From positions 1,488,001 through 1,552,000 of the forward strand of contig NZ_JAFV01000001.1 in the NCBI RefSeq assembly GCF_000526315.1: a stretch of 64,000 bases of DNA. Reading direction: 5' to 3'. The notes under the pieces were generated by a model. The model did not search any database, was not told the origin of the DNA, and saw nothing but the letters and a program-made list of their open reading frames with translations. The stretch comes from Methylopila sp. 73B. GTDB lineage: Bacteria > Pseudomonadota > Alphaproteobacteria > Rhizobiales > Methylopilaceae. The position numbers and the translations under genes were made by a program. Shown piece by piece: positions 20,074-31,721 of this stretch (its first letter is position 1; every line of letters begins with the position of its first letter).

Positions 20074-20865
20074 ATGACCGAGCCCGCCGCCGCCGTCAGA
20101 TTGCTGCGCGAAGGCGCGCGGGCGACGATCCTGATCGACCGGCCCGCCAAGAAGAACGCCATCGACGAAGCGACCTGGCGGGCGTTCCCGGTGGTCGCGG
20201 CCGAGATCGCGGCCGATCCCGAGATCGCGGTGGTCGTGGTGCGCGGCGCGGGCGGCGTGTTCAGCGCGGGGGCCGACATCGGCGAGTTCGTCGCGCTCAC
20301 CACCGCCGACGAGGCCCGCCGGCGCTCCTACGCCGACGCGGTGCGCGACGGCGAGGAGGCGATCGCCCGCATCGCCCAGCCGACGATCGCGGCGATCGAG
20401 GGCGTCTGCGTCGGCGGAGGATGTCAGATCGCCCTCGCCTGCGACATCCGGGTCGCGGCCGAAGGAACCCGCTTCGGGGTCACTCCCGCGCGGCTCGGCA
20501 TCGTCTATCCCGTCGAAAGCACCGCGCGGCTGGTGGGCGCCGTCGGCGCCTCTGCGGCGAAGGAGCTGCTGTTCACGGCCCGGCTCATGGGCGCGGACGA
20601 AGCTCTGGCGAAGCGGCTCGTGGATCGCCTCACGGCTCCGGACGCGCTCGACGCCGCGATCGACGACCTCGTCGCCGCCATGGCCGCCGCCTCCCGCTAC
20701 TCGATCGACGCCGCCAAGCGCACGGTCGACGCGATCGCCGGCGGCGCCCCCGACCACATGGCGCTGGACGCGCTGTGGCGCGGCGGCTTCTCGGGAGAAG
20801 ATCTCAAGGAGGGCGCCCAGGCATTCCTGGACAAGCGGCCTCCGCGCTTTACGTGGCGGCCATGA
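20074..20865 (+). CDS. Enoyl-CoA hydratase/isomerase family protein
   Basis: A 263-residue crotonase-fold protein. 'ILIDRPAKKNAID' at the N-terminus, the oxyanion hole segment 'FSAGADIGEF' and the second oxyanion segment 'GVCVGGGCQIALACDIRVA' are present. Catalytic acidic residues vary in this family, so hydratase, isomerase or another CoA-ester reaction are all possible. The ATG at 20074 is used; an in-frame upstream ATG at 20017 would add 19 residues. There is no obvious functional link to the neighbouring wrbA or zwf. Confidence 0.83.
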   Translation: MTEPAAAVRLLREGARATILIDRPAKKNAIDEATWRAFPVVAAEIAADPEIAVVVVRGAGGVFSAGADIGEFVALTTADEARRRSYADAVRDGEEAIARIAQPTIAAIEGVCVGGGCQIALACDIRVAAEGTRFGVTPARLGIVYPVESTARLVGAVGASAAKELLFTARLMGADEALAKRLVDRLTAPDALDAAIDDLVAAMAAASRYSIDAAKRTVDAIAGGAPDHMALDALWRGGFSGEDLKEGAQAFLDKRPPRFTWRP

Positions 20866-20978
20866 CCTCGATCGAGGCGACCGTGAGGTCCTGACGCGCC
20901 GTCGAGGTTTGACAGCGCTCCGCCGCAGGGTCCAATTCGCAGCTGCAGCAATCCACAAGAAGTCCGGAGACGTCTCCC

Positions 20979-22463
20979 ATGACGAGCCGAATCGTAGCCG
21001 TCGATCCCTTCGATCTGGTGGTGTTCGGCGGCACCGGCGATCTTGCGCACCGAAAACTGTTTCCCGCGCTTTTCCGCCGCGACCACGACGGCCAGCTGAC
21101 CGATCCGACGCGCATCGTCGGCGTGTCCCGCAAGGACCATACCGACGAGTCGTTTCGCGCCGAGGTCAAGGAGGCGCTCCAGACCTTCGTGCCCGCCGAC
21201 GAGCTCGACAAGCCGACGGTGAAGCGCTTCCTCGCCCGTATCCGCTACGTCACCGTCGAAGCGGCGGGCGACGCGGGCTGGGCGGATCTGAAGACTTTGA
21301 TCGCCGACGGCCTCGACCGCGTGCGGGCGTTCTACCTCGCGACCTCGCCCGACCTGTTCGACGCCATCACCCATAATCTCAAGACGCACGACCTGATCAC
21401 CCAGAAGACCCGGGTCGTGCTGGAGAAGCCGCTCGGCAAGGATCTCGCGTCCGCGCAGGAGATCAACGCCGCGGTCGGCGAGGTGCTGGACGAGAGCCAG
21501 ATCTACCGCATCGACCACTATCTCGGGAAAGAGACCGTCCAGAACCTCCTGGCGCTTCGCTTCGCCAACGTGCTGTTCGAGCCGGTGTGGGACTCCGCGC
21601 ACGTCGACCATGTGCAGATCACCGTCGCCGAGAAGATCGGCGTCGGGTCGCGAGGCGGCTATTACGACACCTCGGGCGCGCTGCGCGACATGGTGCAGAA
21701 CCACATCCTTCAGCTGCTCTGTCTCGTCGCCATGGAGCCGCCGGGAGAGCTCGACGCGGATTCGCTCCGCGACGAGAAGCTGAAGGTGCTGCGGGCGCTG
21801 AAGCCCATCGACGACGCCTCGGTGCGCTCGCTCACCGTCCGCGGCCAATACCGCACCGGCGCGATCGACGGAAAATCCGTGCCGGGCTACGTCGAGGAGT
21901 TGGGGGACGGGTCGCAGAGCCAGACCGAGACCTTCGTCGCGCTAAAGACCGAGGTGCGGACCTGGCGCTGGGCCGGCGTGCCGTTCTATCTCCGCACCGG
22001 CAAGCGCCTGCCGCAGCAGGTCTCCGAGATCGTCATCCAGTTCCGGGAGGTGCCACGATCGATCTTCGGGCCGGCCGGCGGCTTCCTCGCGCCCAACCGC
22101 CTCGTCATCCGCCTGCAGCCGGACGAGGGCGTGAAACTCTACCTGATGATCAAGGATCCCGGCCCCGGCGGCCTGCGGTTCCGCGAGGTGCCGCTGAACC
22201 TCTCCTTCGCCGACACGTTCAAGGTCCGTAACCCCGACGCCTACGAGCGGCTTCTGATGGACGTGATCCGCGGCAGCCAGGCGCTGTTCATGCGGCGCGA
22301 CGAGGTGGAGGCCGCCTGGAAATGGGCGGACCCGATCCTCGAGGCCTGGTCGCGGCTCGGCCATGCGCCGTCGACCTACACCGCCGGGACGTGGGGCCCC
22401 TCCTCCGCCGTGGCGCTGATCGAGCGCGACGGCCGCACCTGGCACGAGGACCCCGACGCATGA
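20979..22463 (+). CDS. zwf: Glucose-6-phosphate 1-dehydrogenase
   Basis: A 494-residue enzyme oxidising glucose-6-phosphate to 6-phosphogluconolactone with NADP+ (or NAD+). The cofactor motif FGGTGDLA is at residues 16-23 and the substrate-binding RIDHYLGKE segment carries the catalytic lysine and histidine. GGAG lies before the ATG. It leads the Entner-Doudoroff operon zwf-pgl-(small membrane protein)-edd; its stop overlaps the pgl start by 4 nt. Confidence 0.96.
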   Translation: MTSRIVAVDPFDLVVFGGTGDLAHRKLFPALFRRDHDGQLTDPTRIVGVSRKDHTDESFRAEVKEALQTFVPADELDKPTVKRFLARIRYVTVEAAGDAGWADLKTLIADGLDRVRAFYLATSPDLFDAITHNLKTHDLITQKTRVVLEKPLGKDLASAQEINAAVGEVLDESQIYRIDHYLGKETVQNLLALRFANVLFEPVWDSAHVDHVQITVAEKIGVGSRGGYYDTSGALRDMVQNHILQLLCLVAMEPPGELDADSLRDEKLKVLRALKPIDDASVRSLTVRGQYRTGAIDGKSVPGYVEELGDGSQSQTETFVALKTEVRTWRWAGVPFYLRTGKRLPQQVSEIVIQFREVPRSIFGPAGGFLAPNRLVIRLQPDEGVKLYLMIKDPGPGGLRFREVPLNLSFADTFKVRNPDAYERLLMDVIRGSQALFMRRDEVEAAWKWADPILEAWSRLGHAPSTYTAGTWGPSSAVALIERDGRTWHEDPDA

Positions 22464-23167
22464 GCGATCACCACGTCGCGATCACCGAGTACGAGACCCG
22501 CGAGGAGTTGGCGCAGGCGCTCGCCGACCGGACCGCCGACGCCCTGCGCTCCGCGATCTCGGACGGCGGCGCGGCGACGCTCGCCGTCTCCGGCGGCTCG
22601 ACGCCGAAGCTCTACTTCCAGAAGCTCTCGCTGGCGGAACTCGATTGGGAGTCCGTCACCGTCACGCTGGTCGACGAGCGCTGGGTCCCCGAGAGTTCGG
22701 AGCGCTCCAACGCCCGGCTGGTGAAGCAGAACCTGCTCCAGAACGAGGCCCACGCCGCGAGCTTCGTCCCGCTCTACACCGGCGCGGCGACGCCTGAGGA
22801 GGGGATCCACGAGGTCGCCGAGCGCGTCGCCGACATGTCCGGCCCGATCACGGTCGCGATCCTCGGCATGGGCGACGACGGCCACACCGCCTCGTTCTTC
22901 CCCGGCGGCGACCGGCTGGCCTACGCCATCGACCCGACGAGCCACCTGCTGGTCTCGCCCATGCGCGCCGAAGCCGCCGGGGAGCCGCGCATCACGCTGA
23001 CCTTGCCCGTGCTGCTCGCAGCCACGATGCTGGTGCTGCACGTGGAGGGCGAGGGCAAGAAGACGGTCCTGGAAACGGCCCTCGCGGGCAAGGACGCGAC
23101 CGAGATGCCGATCCGCGCCGTCGTCGCCCACAGCCCGCACCCGCTGCAGATCGTGTGGGCGCCTTAA
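22460..23167 (+). CDS. pgl: 6-phosphogluconolactonase
   Basis: A 235-residue DevB-type lactonase that hydrolyses 6-phosphogluconolactone to 6-phosphogluconate. 'LAVSGGSTPKLYFQ' (phosphate-binding), 'VTLVDERWVP' and 'GMGDDGHTASFFPG' are the three family motifs. The ATG overlaps the zwf stop (ATGA), showing translational coupling with the preceding step of the pathway. Confidence 0.94.
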   Translation: MSDHHVAITEYETREELAQALADRTADALRSAISDGGAATLAVSGGSTPKLYFQKLSLAELDWESVTVTLVDERWVPESSERSNARLVKQNLLQNEAHAASFVPLYTGAATPEEGIHEVAERVADMSGPITVAILGMGDDGHTASFFPGGDRLAYAIDPTSHLLVSPMRAEAAGEPRITLTLPVLLAATMLVLHVEGEGKKTVLETALAGKDATEMPIRAVVAHSPHPLQIVWAP

Positions 23168-23181
23168 GTATCGGCCTTACG

Positions 23182-23465
23182 ATGTCGGCTCAAATGCGAT
23201 TGCTTCTGCTGGGAGCCGCGTCAGCGATCATAGCTACGGCTGGAGCGACCGTATTTCTGTTGGGTCCATCGGCTTTCCCTCACTTGCTTTACGTTGAAAG
23301 CCGATACATCGACTTGAGCGATCAGGCGCCGACGCCAGGCTACGAAGCGCTCATGCTGATTACTCTGGCCGCCATCGCGGTCGCCGCTTTGTCGTTTCTT
23401 GCATTGGCCATCCTCGCGCTGAGGAGGGCTATTGTGCGGATAGCATCAAGATCAGGGAGCCAGGC

Positions 23466-23469
<4 letters not shown>
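23182..23469 (+). CDS. Small two-helix membrane protein inside the Entner-Doudoroff operon
   Basis: A 95-residue protein with two strong hydrophobic helices (about residues 6-27 and 55-80), a periplasmic-looking loop '[11 protein letters not shown]' and a basic C-terminus. Codon use is less GC-biased than its neighbours (many TTG, CTT, ATA codons), suggesting recent acquisition or weak selection. I see no good Shine-Dalgarno; an in-frame GTG at 23155 overlapping pgl is an alternative start. Its stop overlaps the edd start (ATGA at 23466-23469), so it may be coupled to edd translation. I do not recognise the family. Confidence 0.6.
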
Positions 23470-25274
<1,805 letters not shown>

Positions 25275-25335
25275 GGGCGACCTCCTTCTCGCTGCGGCAG
25301 GTTGACACAAGCGGCGGCGATCCCCATCGTCTCCT

Positions 25336-25424
25336 TACTCCGAGGGGCGCCCGCATGGGCTGAGACGGCGATCGCCGAACCCTTTGAACCTGATCCGGGT
25401 CATGCCGGCGAAGGAACGGGGCGC
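25336..25424 (+). promoter_or_regulatory. TPP riboswitch (THI box)
   Basis: The RNA has the conserved core elements of the thiamine pyrophosphate aptamer: GGGGCGCCC at about 25344, GGGCTGAGA (25357-25365), then CCCTTTGAACCTGATCCGG starting at 25381 and ATGCCGGCGAAGG (25402-25414). It stands about 60 bases before the thiO start, ahead of four thiamine genes, so TPP binding should reduce expression of the operon. A short GC-rich segment after it (GGGGCGCCTC at 25419-25428) could pair with the start of the aptamer (P1) or form part of the expression platform. Confidence 0.95.
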
Positions 25425-25483
25425 CTCTTCAAGACGCTTCCCGACGTTCGCCGGCGGTGACCCGCTTGTGAAAGCCGCACGCC

Positions 25484-26497
25484 ATGGCCGCGCAGACGCG
25501 CGTCACCGTTCTCGGAGCCGGCGTCGCCGGTCTGACCACCGCCGTCGAGCTCGCGGAGCGCGGCGCGGACGTGACCGTGCTCGAACGCGGGGTGCGCGTG
25601 GGCGAGCGCGCCTGCTCCTGGTCCGCCGGCGGCATGCTCGCGCCCTGGTGCGAGCGGGAGAGCGCCGAGGAGGCGGTGATCGCCGGGGGCCAGGTGGCGC
25701 TCGACTGGTGGCCCGCGCATGTCGACGGCGTCGTGCGCCAAGGCACGCTAGTGGTCGCCCCTGCCCGCGACAACGCCGAACTCGCCCGCTTCGCCCGCCG
25801 CACCTCCCGCTTCGAGACGCTCGACGGCGACGGCGTCGCCGCGCTTGAGCCCGACCTCGCGGGGCGATTTCGCTCCGGCCTGTTCTTCCCCAACGAAGCC
25901 CACCTCGACCCACGCGCCGCGCTGGCGGGGCTCGAGGTCCGATTGGCGGCGCTCGGCGGCCGCATCCGCTTCGGCGTCGAGGCCGACGCCGAAGGCGCCG
26001 AAGGCGACGCCGTGGTGGACTGCCGTGGTTTTGCGGCCCGCGCCGCGTTCCCTGATCTCCGCGGCGTGCGCGGCGAGATGCTTGTCGTGCGCACCCCGGA
26101 GATCGCGTTCCAGCGGCCGGTGCGACTGCTGCATCCGCGCATCCCATTCTACGTCGTGCCCCGGGCCGACGGCCTGTTCATGCTGGGCGCGACCATGATC
26201 GAGAGCGCGGAGCGGCGCGGCCCCGTCGTGCGCTCGGTGGTCGATCTGCTGAATGCGGCCTATGCGCTGCACCCGGCGTTCGGCGAGGCTGAGATCGTCG
26301 AAACCCGAGCGGACGTGCGTCCCGCCTTCCCCAACAACCTGCCGCGCGTTGAAACCCGCGGCCGGGTCACTTACGTCAATGGTCTGTACCGACACGGCTT
26401 TCTGCTCTCGCCGGCCTGCGCCCGCGCAGCCGCGGAGGCCGTGCTGGGACCTAAGGAGATGAGCCATGAAGCTGATCGTGAACGGCGACGAGCGTGA
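25484..26497 (+). CDS. thiO: Glycine oxidase ThiO
   Basis: A 337-residue FAD-dependent oxidase producing iminoglycine from glycine for the thiazole moiety of thiamine. The FAD motif 'VLGAGVAGLTTA' is near residues 9-20, followed by 'VTVLERG', and the C-terminal 'NGLYRHGFLLSPACA' is typical of ThiO. It is the first gene after the TPP riboswitch. Its 3' end overlaps the thiS coding region by 32 bases in another frame. Confidence 0.92.
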   Translation: MAAQTRVTVLGAGVAGLTTAVELAERGADVTVLERGVRVGERACSWSAGGMLAPWCERESAEEAVIAGGQVALDWWPAHVDGVVRQGTLVVAPARDNAELARFARRTSRFETLDGDGVAALEPDLAGRFRSGLFFPNEAHLDPRAALAGLEVRLAALGGRIRFGVEADAEGAEGDAVVDCRGFAARAAFPDLRGVRGEMLVVRTPEIAFQRPVRLLHPRIPFYVVPRADGLFMLGATMIESAERRGPVVRSVVDLLNAAYALHPAFGEAEIVETRADVRPAFPNNLPRVETRGRVTYVNGLYRHGFLLSPACARAAAEAVLGPKEMSHEADRERRRA

Positions 26498-26663
26498 GCT
26501 CGGCGTGCGCGATCTGGCCGAAGCGCTGCGCGCGCTCGACTACGACGACGCGATCGTCGCGACCGCCGTCAACGGCGACTTCGTGCCGGCGCGGGCGCGC
26601 GCCGCGACGGCGCTGAACGACGGCGACCGCATCGAGATCGTCTCGCCGCGGCAGGGAGGCTGA
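26466..26663 (+). CDS. thiS: Sulfur carrier protein ThiS
   Basis: A 65-residue ubiquitin-like protein ending in the required Gly-Gly (RQGG), where the thiocarboxylate is formed for thiazole synthesis. It has a good Shine-Dalgarno (AAGGAGA) inside the end of thiO, and thiG follows after 4 bases. The small size and C-terminal GG make the call secure in this operon. Confidence 0.95.
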   Translation: MKLIVNGDERELGVRDLAEALRALDYDDAIVATAVNGDFVPARARAATALNDGDRIEIVSPRQGG

Positions 26664-26667
26664 GGCC

Positions 26668-27438
26668 ATGGAGCTCTACGGAGTCGAGATCGACTCGCGC
26701 CTGCTGCTCGGCACGGCGCAATACCCCTCGCCCGCGATCCTCGCCGACGCGGTGAGGGCCTCCGGCGCAGGGATCCTCACCGTCTCGCTGCGCCGCGAAT
26801 CCGGGCGGCTGCGGGAGGGCCAGGACTTCTGGGGCCTGATCGCGGGGCTGAACGTGAAGGTTTTGCCCAACACCGCCGGCTGCCACTCGGTGAAAGAGGC
26901 GGTGACGACCGCGCAGATGGCGCGCGAGGTGTTCGGGACCAACTGGCTGAAGCTCGAGGTGATCGGCGAGGCCGACACGCTGCAGCCCGACGTGTTCGGG
27001 CTGGTCGAAGCGGCGCGTATCCTGACCGAGGACGGCTTCGAGGTGTTCCCCTACACGACGGAAGATCTCGTTGTGGCGGAACGACTTATCGAGGCCGGCT
27101 GCAAGGTCCTAATGCCCTGGGGCGCGCCGATCGGCACCGGCATGGGGCTCAACAACGTCTATGGCCTGCGGTCGCTCCGGGCGCACTTCCCCGACGTGCC
27201 GCTGGTCGTCGACGCCGGCATCGGCAAGCCCAGCCACGCCGCCGCCGCCATGGAGCTCGGCTACGACGCCGTTCTGCTGAACACCGCAGTGGCCAAGGCG
27301 GGCGACCCCGTCGCCATGGCCGGAGCGTTCAAACTCGCGGTCGAGGCCGGCCGGACGGCCTACCTCGCCGACCCGATCGAGCCGCGCGACATGGCGGCGC
27401 CCTCCACGCCCGTTTTCGGCCGCGCGAGCCTCGCATGA
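26668..27438 (+). CDS. thiG: Thiazole synthase
   Basis: A 256-residue TIM-barrel enzyme that joins 1-deoxyxylulose-5-phosphate, iminoglycine and ThiS-thiocarboxylate into the thiazole phosphate. The Schiff-base lysine is K95 in '[10 protein letters not shown]'; '[15 protein letters not shown]' and '[17 protein letters not shown]' are the phosphate-binding loops. The stop overlaps the thiE start by 4 nt. Confidence 0.96.
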   Translation: MELYGVEIDSRLLLGTAQYPSPAILADAVRASGAGILTVSLRRESGRLREGQDFWGLIAGLNVKVLPNTAGCHSVKEAVTTAQMAREVFGTNWLKLEVIGEADTLQPDVFGLVEAARILTEDGFEVFPYTTEDLVVAERLIEAGCKVLMPWGAPIGTGMGLNNVYGLRSLRAHFPDVPLVVDAGIGKPSHAAAAMELGYDAVLLNTAVAKAGDPVAMAGAFKLAVEAGRTAYLADPIEPRDMAAPSTPVFGRASLA

Positions 27439-28046
27439 CCCGTCGCCTCGACCCGTTCTACCCCGTCGTGGACAGCGCCGCCTGGGTGCGGCGCATGACC
27501 GAGGCGGGCGCGAAGCTCGTGCAGCTGCGTGTGAAGGACAAGCCGGAAGCCGTTCTTCGCGCTGAGATTTCGGACTCGCTTGCAACCTGCTCCGCGGTGG
27601 GCGCCGACCTCGTCGTCAACGACTATTGGGAGATCGCGATCGACCTCGGCGCGTCCTTCCTGCACCTCGGCCAGGAGGATCTTGACGACGCCGACCTCAA
27701 GGCGATCAAAGCGGCCGGGATCAGGCTCGGCGTCTCGACGCACACGCCGGACGAGCTCGACCGCGCGCTGTCCGTGGACCCGCACCACATCGCTCTCGGG
27801 CCGATCTGGCCCACCATCCTGAAGAAAATGCCCTTTGCGCCCCAGGGACTTGCGCGCATCGGCGAATGGAAGCGCAAGATCGGCGACCGTCCGCTGGTGG
27901 CGATCGGCGGGCTGACTCCGGACCGCGCCGCGCAGTGCCTTGCGGCCGGCGCGGACGTGGTGGCGGTGGTGAACGACGTCGTCGGCGCGGCGGACCCCGA
28001 AGCGCGCGCCCGCGAGTGGATCGAGCTGACCCGGACTGCGGCCTGA
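27435..28046 (+). CDS. thiE: Thiamine-phosphate synthase
   Basis: A 203-residue TIM-barrel protein joining HMP-PP and the thiazole phosphate to thiamine monophosphate. '[11 protein letters not shown]' (pyrophosphate-binding), 'VVNDYWEIA', 'HLGQEDL', '[10 protein letters not shown]' and '[10 protein letters not shown]' match the family. The operon has no thiC or thiD in this window, so HMP comes from elsewhere. The start overlaps thiG (ATGA). Confidence 0.92.
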   Translation: MTRRLDPFYPVVDSAAWVRRMTEAGAKLVQLRVKDKPEAVLRAEISDSLATCSAVGADLVVNDYWEIAIDLGASFLHLGQEDLDDADLKAIKAAGIRLGVSTHTPDELDRALSVDPHHIALGPIWPTILKKMPFAPQGLARIGEWKRKIGDRPLVAIGGLTPDRAAQCLAAGADVVAVVNDVVGAADPEARAREWIELTRTAA

Positions 28047-28180
28047 CGCGGGCATGGCCCGGCTTTGCCCGGGCGCGCTGGTTAACTTAGCCGAGCAGGC
28101 GGTTAACGCGGGGCGACCTTCGGGTTAACCCCGGGGCACTCGACGCGAATGGTCGTCGTGGCGGCCCGCTCGCTTCCCTG

Positions 28181-28435
28181 TCACCCCATGCCGCCGTCGT
28201 TCGCCGCCGACAGGTCCTCGACCGAGGTCGCGCCGGGCGCCGGGTCCGGCTTCGGTTCGTCCTCCCCGGGCTTCCGCCGGAAGCCGGCGACCTCCGAGGC
28301 GTCGGGCGCGTCGACGTCCTGGGCGTCGTCCGGGCCCGCCTTCGCGCCCGGCTTCACCGCCGGCTGACGGGCGGCCTCGGCCTCGGAGAGGCCGGTCGCG
28401 GCGCTGGCGTCGTCGGGCTTGGGATTGTGCGTCAT
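28181..28435 (-). CDS. Small acidic, disordered hypothetical protein
   Basis: An 84-residue protein very rich in Ala, Asp, Glu, Pro and Lys with no hydrophobic core, so probably intrinsically disordered. GGAG lies 13 bases before the ATG. It occupies the gap between thiE and the aap operon. Function unknown; the GC-rich codon bias is consistent with real coding but such low-complexity frames can also be spurious. Confidence 0.45.
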   Translation of the reverse strand: MTHNPKPDDASAATGLSEAEAARQPAVKPGAKAGPDDAQDVDAPDASEVAGFRRKPGEDEPKPDPAPGATSVEDLSAANDGGMG

Positions 28436-28504
28436 GGAACCTGTCTCCGGTCGGTCGCCTCTTGAAGGAAGCGCCGCCGGAGGGCGAAGGTTCCAGCCGG
28501 ACCC

Positions 28505-29299
28505 TCAGTGCAGGATCTGGCTGAGGAACAGCCGCGTGCGCTCATGCTGCGGGTTGGCGAAGAAGGCGTTGGGCTCGTTCATCTCGATGATCTGGCCCGC
28601 GTCCATGAAGATCACGCGGTTTGCGACCTGCCGGGCGAAGCCCATCTCGTGGGTGACGCAGAGCATGGTCATGCCGTCGTTGGCGAGGCCGACCATGGTG
28701 TCGAGCACCTCCTTCACCATCTCGGGGTCCAGCGCCGAGGTCGGCTCGTCGAACAGCATGATTTTCGGCTGCATGCACAGCGCGCGGGCGATCGCGACGC
28801 GCTGCTGCTGGCCGCCGGAGAGCTGACCCGGATACTTCTTAGCCTGCTCCGGGATGCGCACCCGCTTGAGGAAGTGCATCGCGAGCTCCTCGGCGTCCTT
28901 CTTCGGCATCTTGCGCACCCAGATCGGCGCGAGGGTGCAGTTCTCGAGGATGGTGAGGTGCGGGAAAAGGTTGAAGTGCTGGAAGCACATCCCGACCTCG
29001 CGACGGATCTCGTCGATCTTCTTGAGGTCGTTGGTGAGCTCGGTGCCCTCGACGATGATCTGGCCTTTCTGGTGCTCCTCCAGCCGGTTGATGCAGCGGA
29101 TCATCGTGGACTTGCCCGATCCGGACGGGCCGCAGATCACGATGCGCTCGCCGCGCTTCACCTTGAGGTTGATGTCCTTCAGCACGTTGAAGTCGCCGTA
29201 CCATTTGGACATGCCGATGATCTCGACGGCGGTCTCGTTCGAGATCTGCGGCTTCTGGGCCGCGGGAAGTTCGGAAGCGTCGACGACGGACTCGGCCAT
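28505..29299 (-). CDS. aapP: General L-amino acid ABC transporter, ATP-binding protein
   Basis: A 264-residue ABC ATPase. Walker A is GPSGSGKST, the signature is LSGGQQQR and Walker B is [14 protein letters not shown], followed by the H-loop 'THEMGFARQ'. It closely follows the GlnQ/AapP pattern of polar amino acid transporters. The ATG has AAGGAG upstream. It is the last gene of the aapJ-aapQ-aapM-aapP operon transcribed leftward and energises uptake through AapQ and AapM. Confidence 0.95.
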   Translation of the reverse strand: MAESVVDASELPAAQKPQISNETAVEIIGMSKWYGDFNVLKDINLKVKRGERIVICGPSGSGKSTMIRCINRLEEHQKGQIIVEGTELTNDLKKIDEIRREVGMCFQHFNLFPHLTILENCTLAPIWVRKMPKKDAEELAMHFLKRVRIPEQAKKYPGQLSGGQQQRVAIARALCMQPKIMLFDEPTSALDPEMVKEVLDTMVGLANDGMTMLCVTHEMGFARQVANRVIFMDAGQIIEMNEPNAFFANPQHERTRLFLSQILH

Positions 29300-29319
29300 G
29301 GGCGTGGCTCCTTGACGGT

Positions 29320-30462
29320 TCAGTGCTTGTGGCCGACGTCCAGCCGCTCTTCGACGAAGCGAGAGTAGCGGGACATGCCGTAGCAGAAGATGAAGTAGAC
29401 GATGCCGGCGAAGGCGAAGCCGGTGTAGACGGTGCCGGGCGTCGCCCAGTTCGGATCGGCGAAGGCCGCCCGGATGATGCCGAGGAAGTCGAAGATCGAG
29501 ACGATCGCGACCAGCGTCGTGTCCTTGAACAGGCCGATGAAGGTGTTGACGATGCCGGGGATCACCAGCTTCAGCGCCTGGGGCAGCACGATCAGGATCA
29601 TCATCGGCCAGTAGCGCAGACCCATCGCCATGGCGCCTTCGTACTGCCCCTTCGGGATCGCTTGCAGGCCGCCGCGCACGACCTCCGCCATGTAGGCGGC
29701 GGAGAACAGCGACACGCCCACCAGCGCGCGCAGCAGGCCGTCGATGGTCCAGCCGGAGGGCAGGAACAGCGGCAGCATGTAGGTGGCGAAAAACAGCACG
29801 GTGATCAGCGGAACGCCGCGCCAGAACTCGATGAAGGCGATGGCGAAGAACCGCACCGCCGGCAGCTTCGACCGGCGGCCGAGCGCCAGCAGCACGCCGA
29901 GCGGCAGCGAGGCGACGATGCCCGTGGTGGCCACCACGAGCGTCACCAGCAGCCCGCCCCAGGCCCGCGTCTCGACCGGACGCAGCCCGAAGACGCCGCC
30001 GCTGAGCATGACGAAGGCGAAGATCGGGAACGCGACGAAGAACAGCAGCGCGTTCGCCTTCTTGTAGGGCGCGGCGGGCGTCAGCAGCGGCGCGATCAGC
30101 GCGGCGGCCACGAAGAACACGGTCGCCGGCCGCCAGTGCTCCTCCGCCGGATAGAAGCCATAGAGCATCTGGCCGAAGCGGGTGGTGATGAAGGGCCAGC
30201 ACGCCCCGGTGCCCGGCGCGATGCAGGCCTCGCGGTTCGCGCCCGTCCACACCGCCCGAAGGACGAGGAAGTCGATCATGATCCACGCGACATAGACCGC
30301 GAGAAACAGGCAGACGATCGACAGCAGGGTGTTGGCGGGGCCGGCGAACAGGTTCTGCCGCGCCCAGCCCGAAAAGCCGACCAGCGAAGCCGGAGGCGGC
30401 TCGGGCTGCAGGATGTCCTTGCGGACGAAAGGCTTGCCGTGGCCGTAAGCGACGTCGCTCAT
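29320..30462 (-). CDS. aapM: General L-amino acid ABC transporter, permease
   Basis: A 380-residue inner-membrane permease with a long N-terminal section before the BPD transmembrane domain. The EAA loop is in '[23 protein letters not shown]' where the ATPase docks. The unusually large size (about 380 residues, against about 220 for single amino acid permeases) is typical of AapM. It forms a heterodimer with AapQ and lies 20 bases before aapP. Confidence 0.94.
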   Translation of the reverse strand: MSDVAYGHGKPFVRKDILQPEPPPASLVGFSGWARQNLFAGPANTLLSIVCLFLAVYVAWIMIDFLVLRAVWTGANREACIAPGTGACWPFITTRFGQMLYGFYPAEEHWRPATVFFVAAALIAPLLTPAAPYKKANALLFFVAFPIFAFVMLSGGVFGLRPVETRAWGGLLVTLVVATTGIVASLPLGVLLALGRRSKLPAVRFFAIAFIEFWRGVPLITVLFFATYMLPLFLPSGWTIDGLLRALVGVSLFSAAYMAEVVRGGLQAIPKGQYEGAMAMGLRYWPMMILIVLPQALKLVIPGIVNTFIGLFKDTTLVAIVSIFDFLGIIRAAFADPNWATPGTVYTGFAFAGIVYFIFCYGMSRYSRFVEERLDVGHKH

Positions 30463-30469
30463 GTCCGCC

Positions 30470-31672
30470 TCACCGTTCGATCAGCGCGACGCGCCGGTTG
30501 TACCAGTTCATGAAGAGCGAGGTCGCAAGGCTGATGACCAGGTAGCAGCCCATGGTGATCGCGATGATCTCGATGGCCTGGCCGGTCTGGTTGAGGGTCG
30601 TCCCGGCGAAGACCTGCACCAGCTCGGGATAGCCGATGAAGGCCGCGAGCGAGGAGTTCTTCGTCAGGTTGAGGTACTGGCTGGTGAGCGGCGGGATCAT
30701 CACCCGCATCGCCTGCGGAATCACGACGAGCCGAGTCGACAGGCCGGACTTCAGGCCGAGCGAGGCCGCGGCCTCCGACTGGCCGTAGCTGACCGCGTTG
30801 ATGCCGGCGCGGACGATCTCCGCGATGAAGCCGCCGGTGTAGATCGACAGCGCCACGACGAGGGCCGCGAACTCCGGCAGCAGGCGCGAGCCGCCGACGA
30901 AGTTGAAGCCTTTGAGCACCGGCGTTTCGATGGTCAGGGGGAAACCCACGAGGGCGAAGCCGACGAGCGGCAGTCCGATCAGCAGCGCGACCGACGTCCA
31001 GAACGCCGGGAACTGCTGTCCTGTCTTTTCGCGGCGGACGGTCGCCCACTTGTTGAGGACGACCACGCCGACGACCGCGATCGCCAGGGCGATGAAGCCG
31101 ACGAGGCTGCCCTCGCCAAACACGATCCGTGGAATGTAGACGCCGCGGTTGTTGAGGAAGACCTCGCCGAAGATGGAGTAGCTGTTGCGCGCCGCCGGCA
31201 TCGCGGCCAGCACCGCGAGGTACCAGAACAGGATGTGGAACAGCAGCGGCAGGTTGCGCGTCACCTCGACGTAGACGGTGCAGACCTTGCGCACCATCCA
31301 GTTCTTCGACAGACGGCCGACGCCGACGAGGAAACCGAGGATGGTGGCGAACACGATGCCGACGACGGCGACGAGCAGCGTGTTCAGAATGGCGACCAGC
31401 AGCGCCCGGCCGTAGCTCGACGACTCGCTGTAGGGGATCAGCGTCTGGTTGAGGCCGAAGCCGGCGGTCTGGTTCAGGAAGCCGAAGCCCGAGGCGATGC
31501 GCTGGTTGGAGAGGTTTTCCTGCGCGTTCCAGACCATCGCCCCGAGCACGAGCGCGACGACGGCGACCACGACGATCTGCGCCACGTTTCCCCGGAAACG
31601 CGCGTCGTTCCAGATGGACGAGGTCGATTGCGGCCGGTCCGCCGGCGCCGGGCCTTCATGCGTAATCGCCAT
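30470..31672 (-). CDS. aapQ: General L-amino acid ABC transporter, permease
   Basis: A 400-residue inner-membrane permease, partner of AapM. It has about eight hydrophobic segments and the EAA loop in 'EIVRAGINAVSYGQSEAAASLGL'. The ATG at 31672 is preferred because GGAG lies six bases before it; an in-frame GTG six codons upstream is possible but weaker. The 101-base gap to aapJ holds a strong stem-loop. Confidence 0.94.
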   Translation of the reverse strand: MAITHEGPAPADRPQSTSSIWNDARFRGNVAQIVVVAVVALVLGAMVWNAQENLSNQRIASGFGFLNQTAGFGLNQTLIPYSESSSYGRALLVAILNTLLVAVVGIVFATILGFLVGVGRLSKNWMVRKVCTVYVEVTRNLPLLFHILFWYLAVLAAMPAARNSYSIFGEVFLNNRGVYIPRIVFGEGSLVGFIALAIAVVGVVVLNKWATVRREKTGQQFPAFWTSVALLIGLPLVGFALVGFPLTIETPVLKGFNFVGGSRLLPEFAALVVALSIYTGGFIAEIVRAGINAVSYGQSEAAASLGLKSGLSTRLVVIPQAMRVMIPPLTSQYLNLTKNSSLAAFIGYPELVQVFAGTTLNQTGQAIEIIAITMGCYLVISLATSLFMNWYNRRVALIER

Positions 31673-31721
31673 CACACGCTCCAACTTCACGGCAGGTTCG
31701 ACGCCCTACGAGACGCGAGCC

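Noticed and set aside
28062-28079. GCCCGG/CCGGGC hairpin after thiE as terminator
   Set aside because: Only 6 bp with no T tract; too weak to call.
28081-28130. CtrA binding sites
   Set aside because: TTAA spacing is 17-18 bases, not the 7 required.
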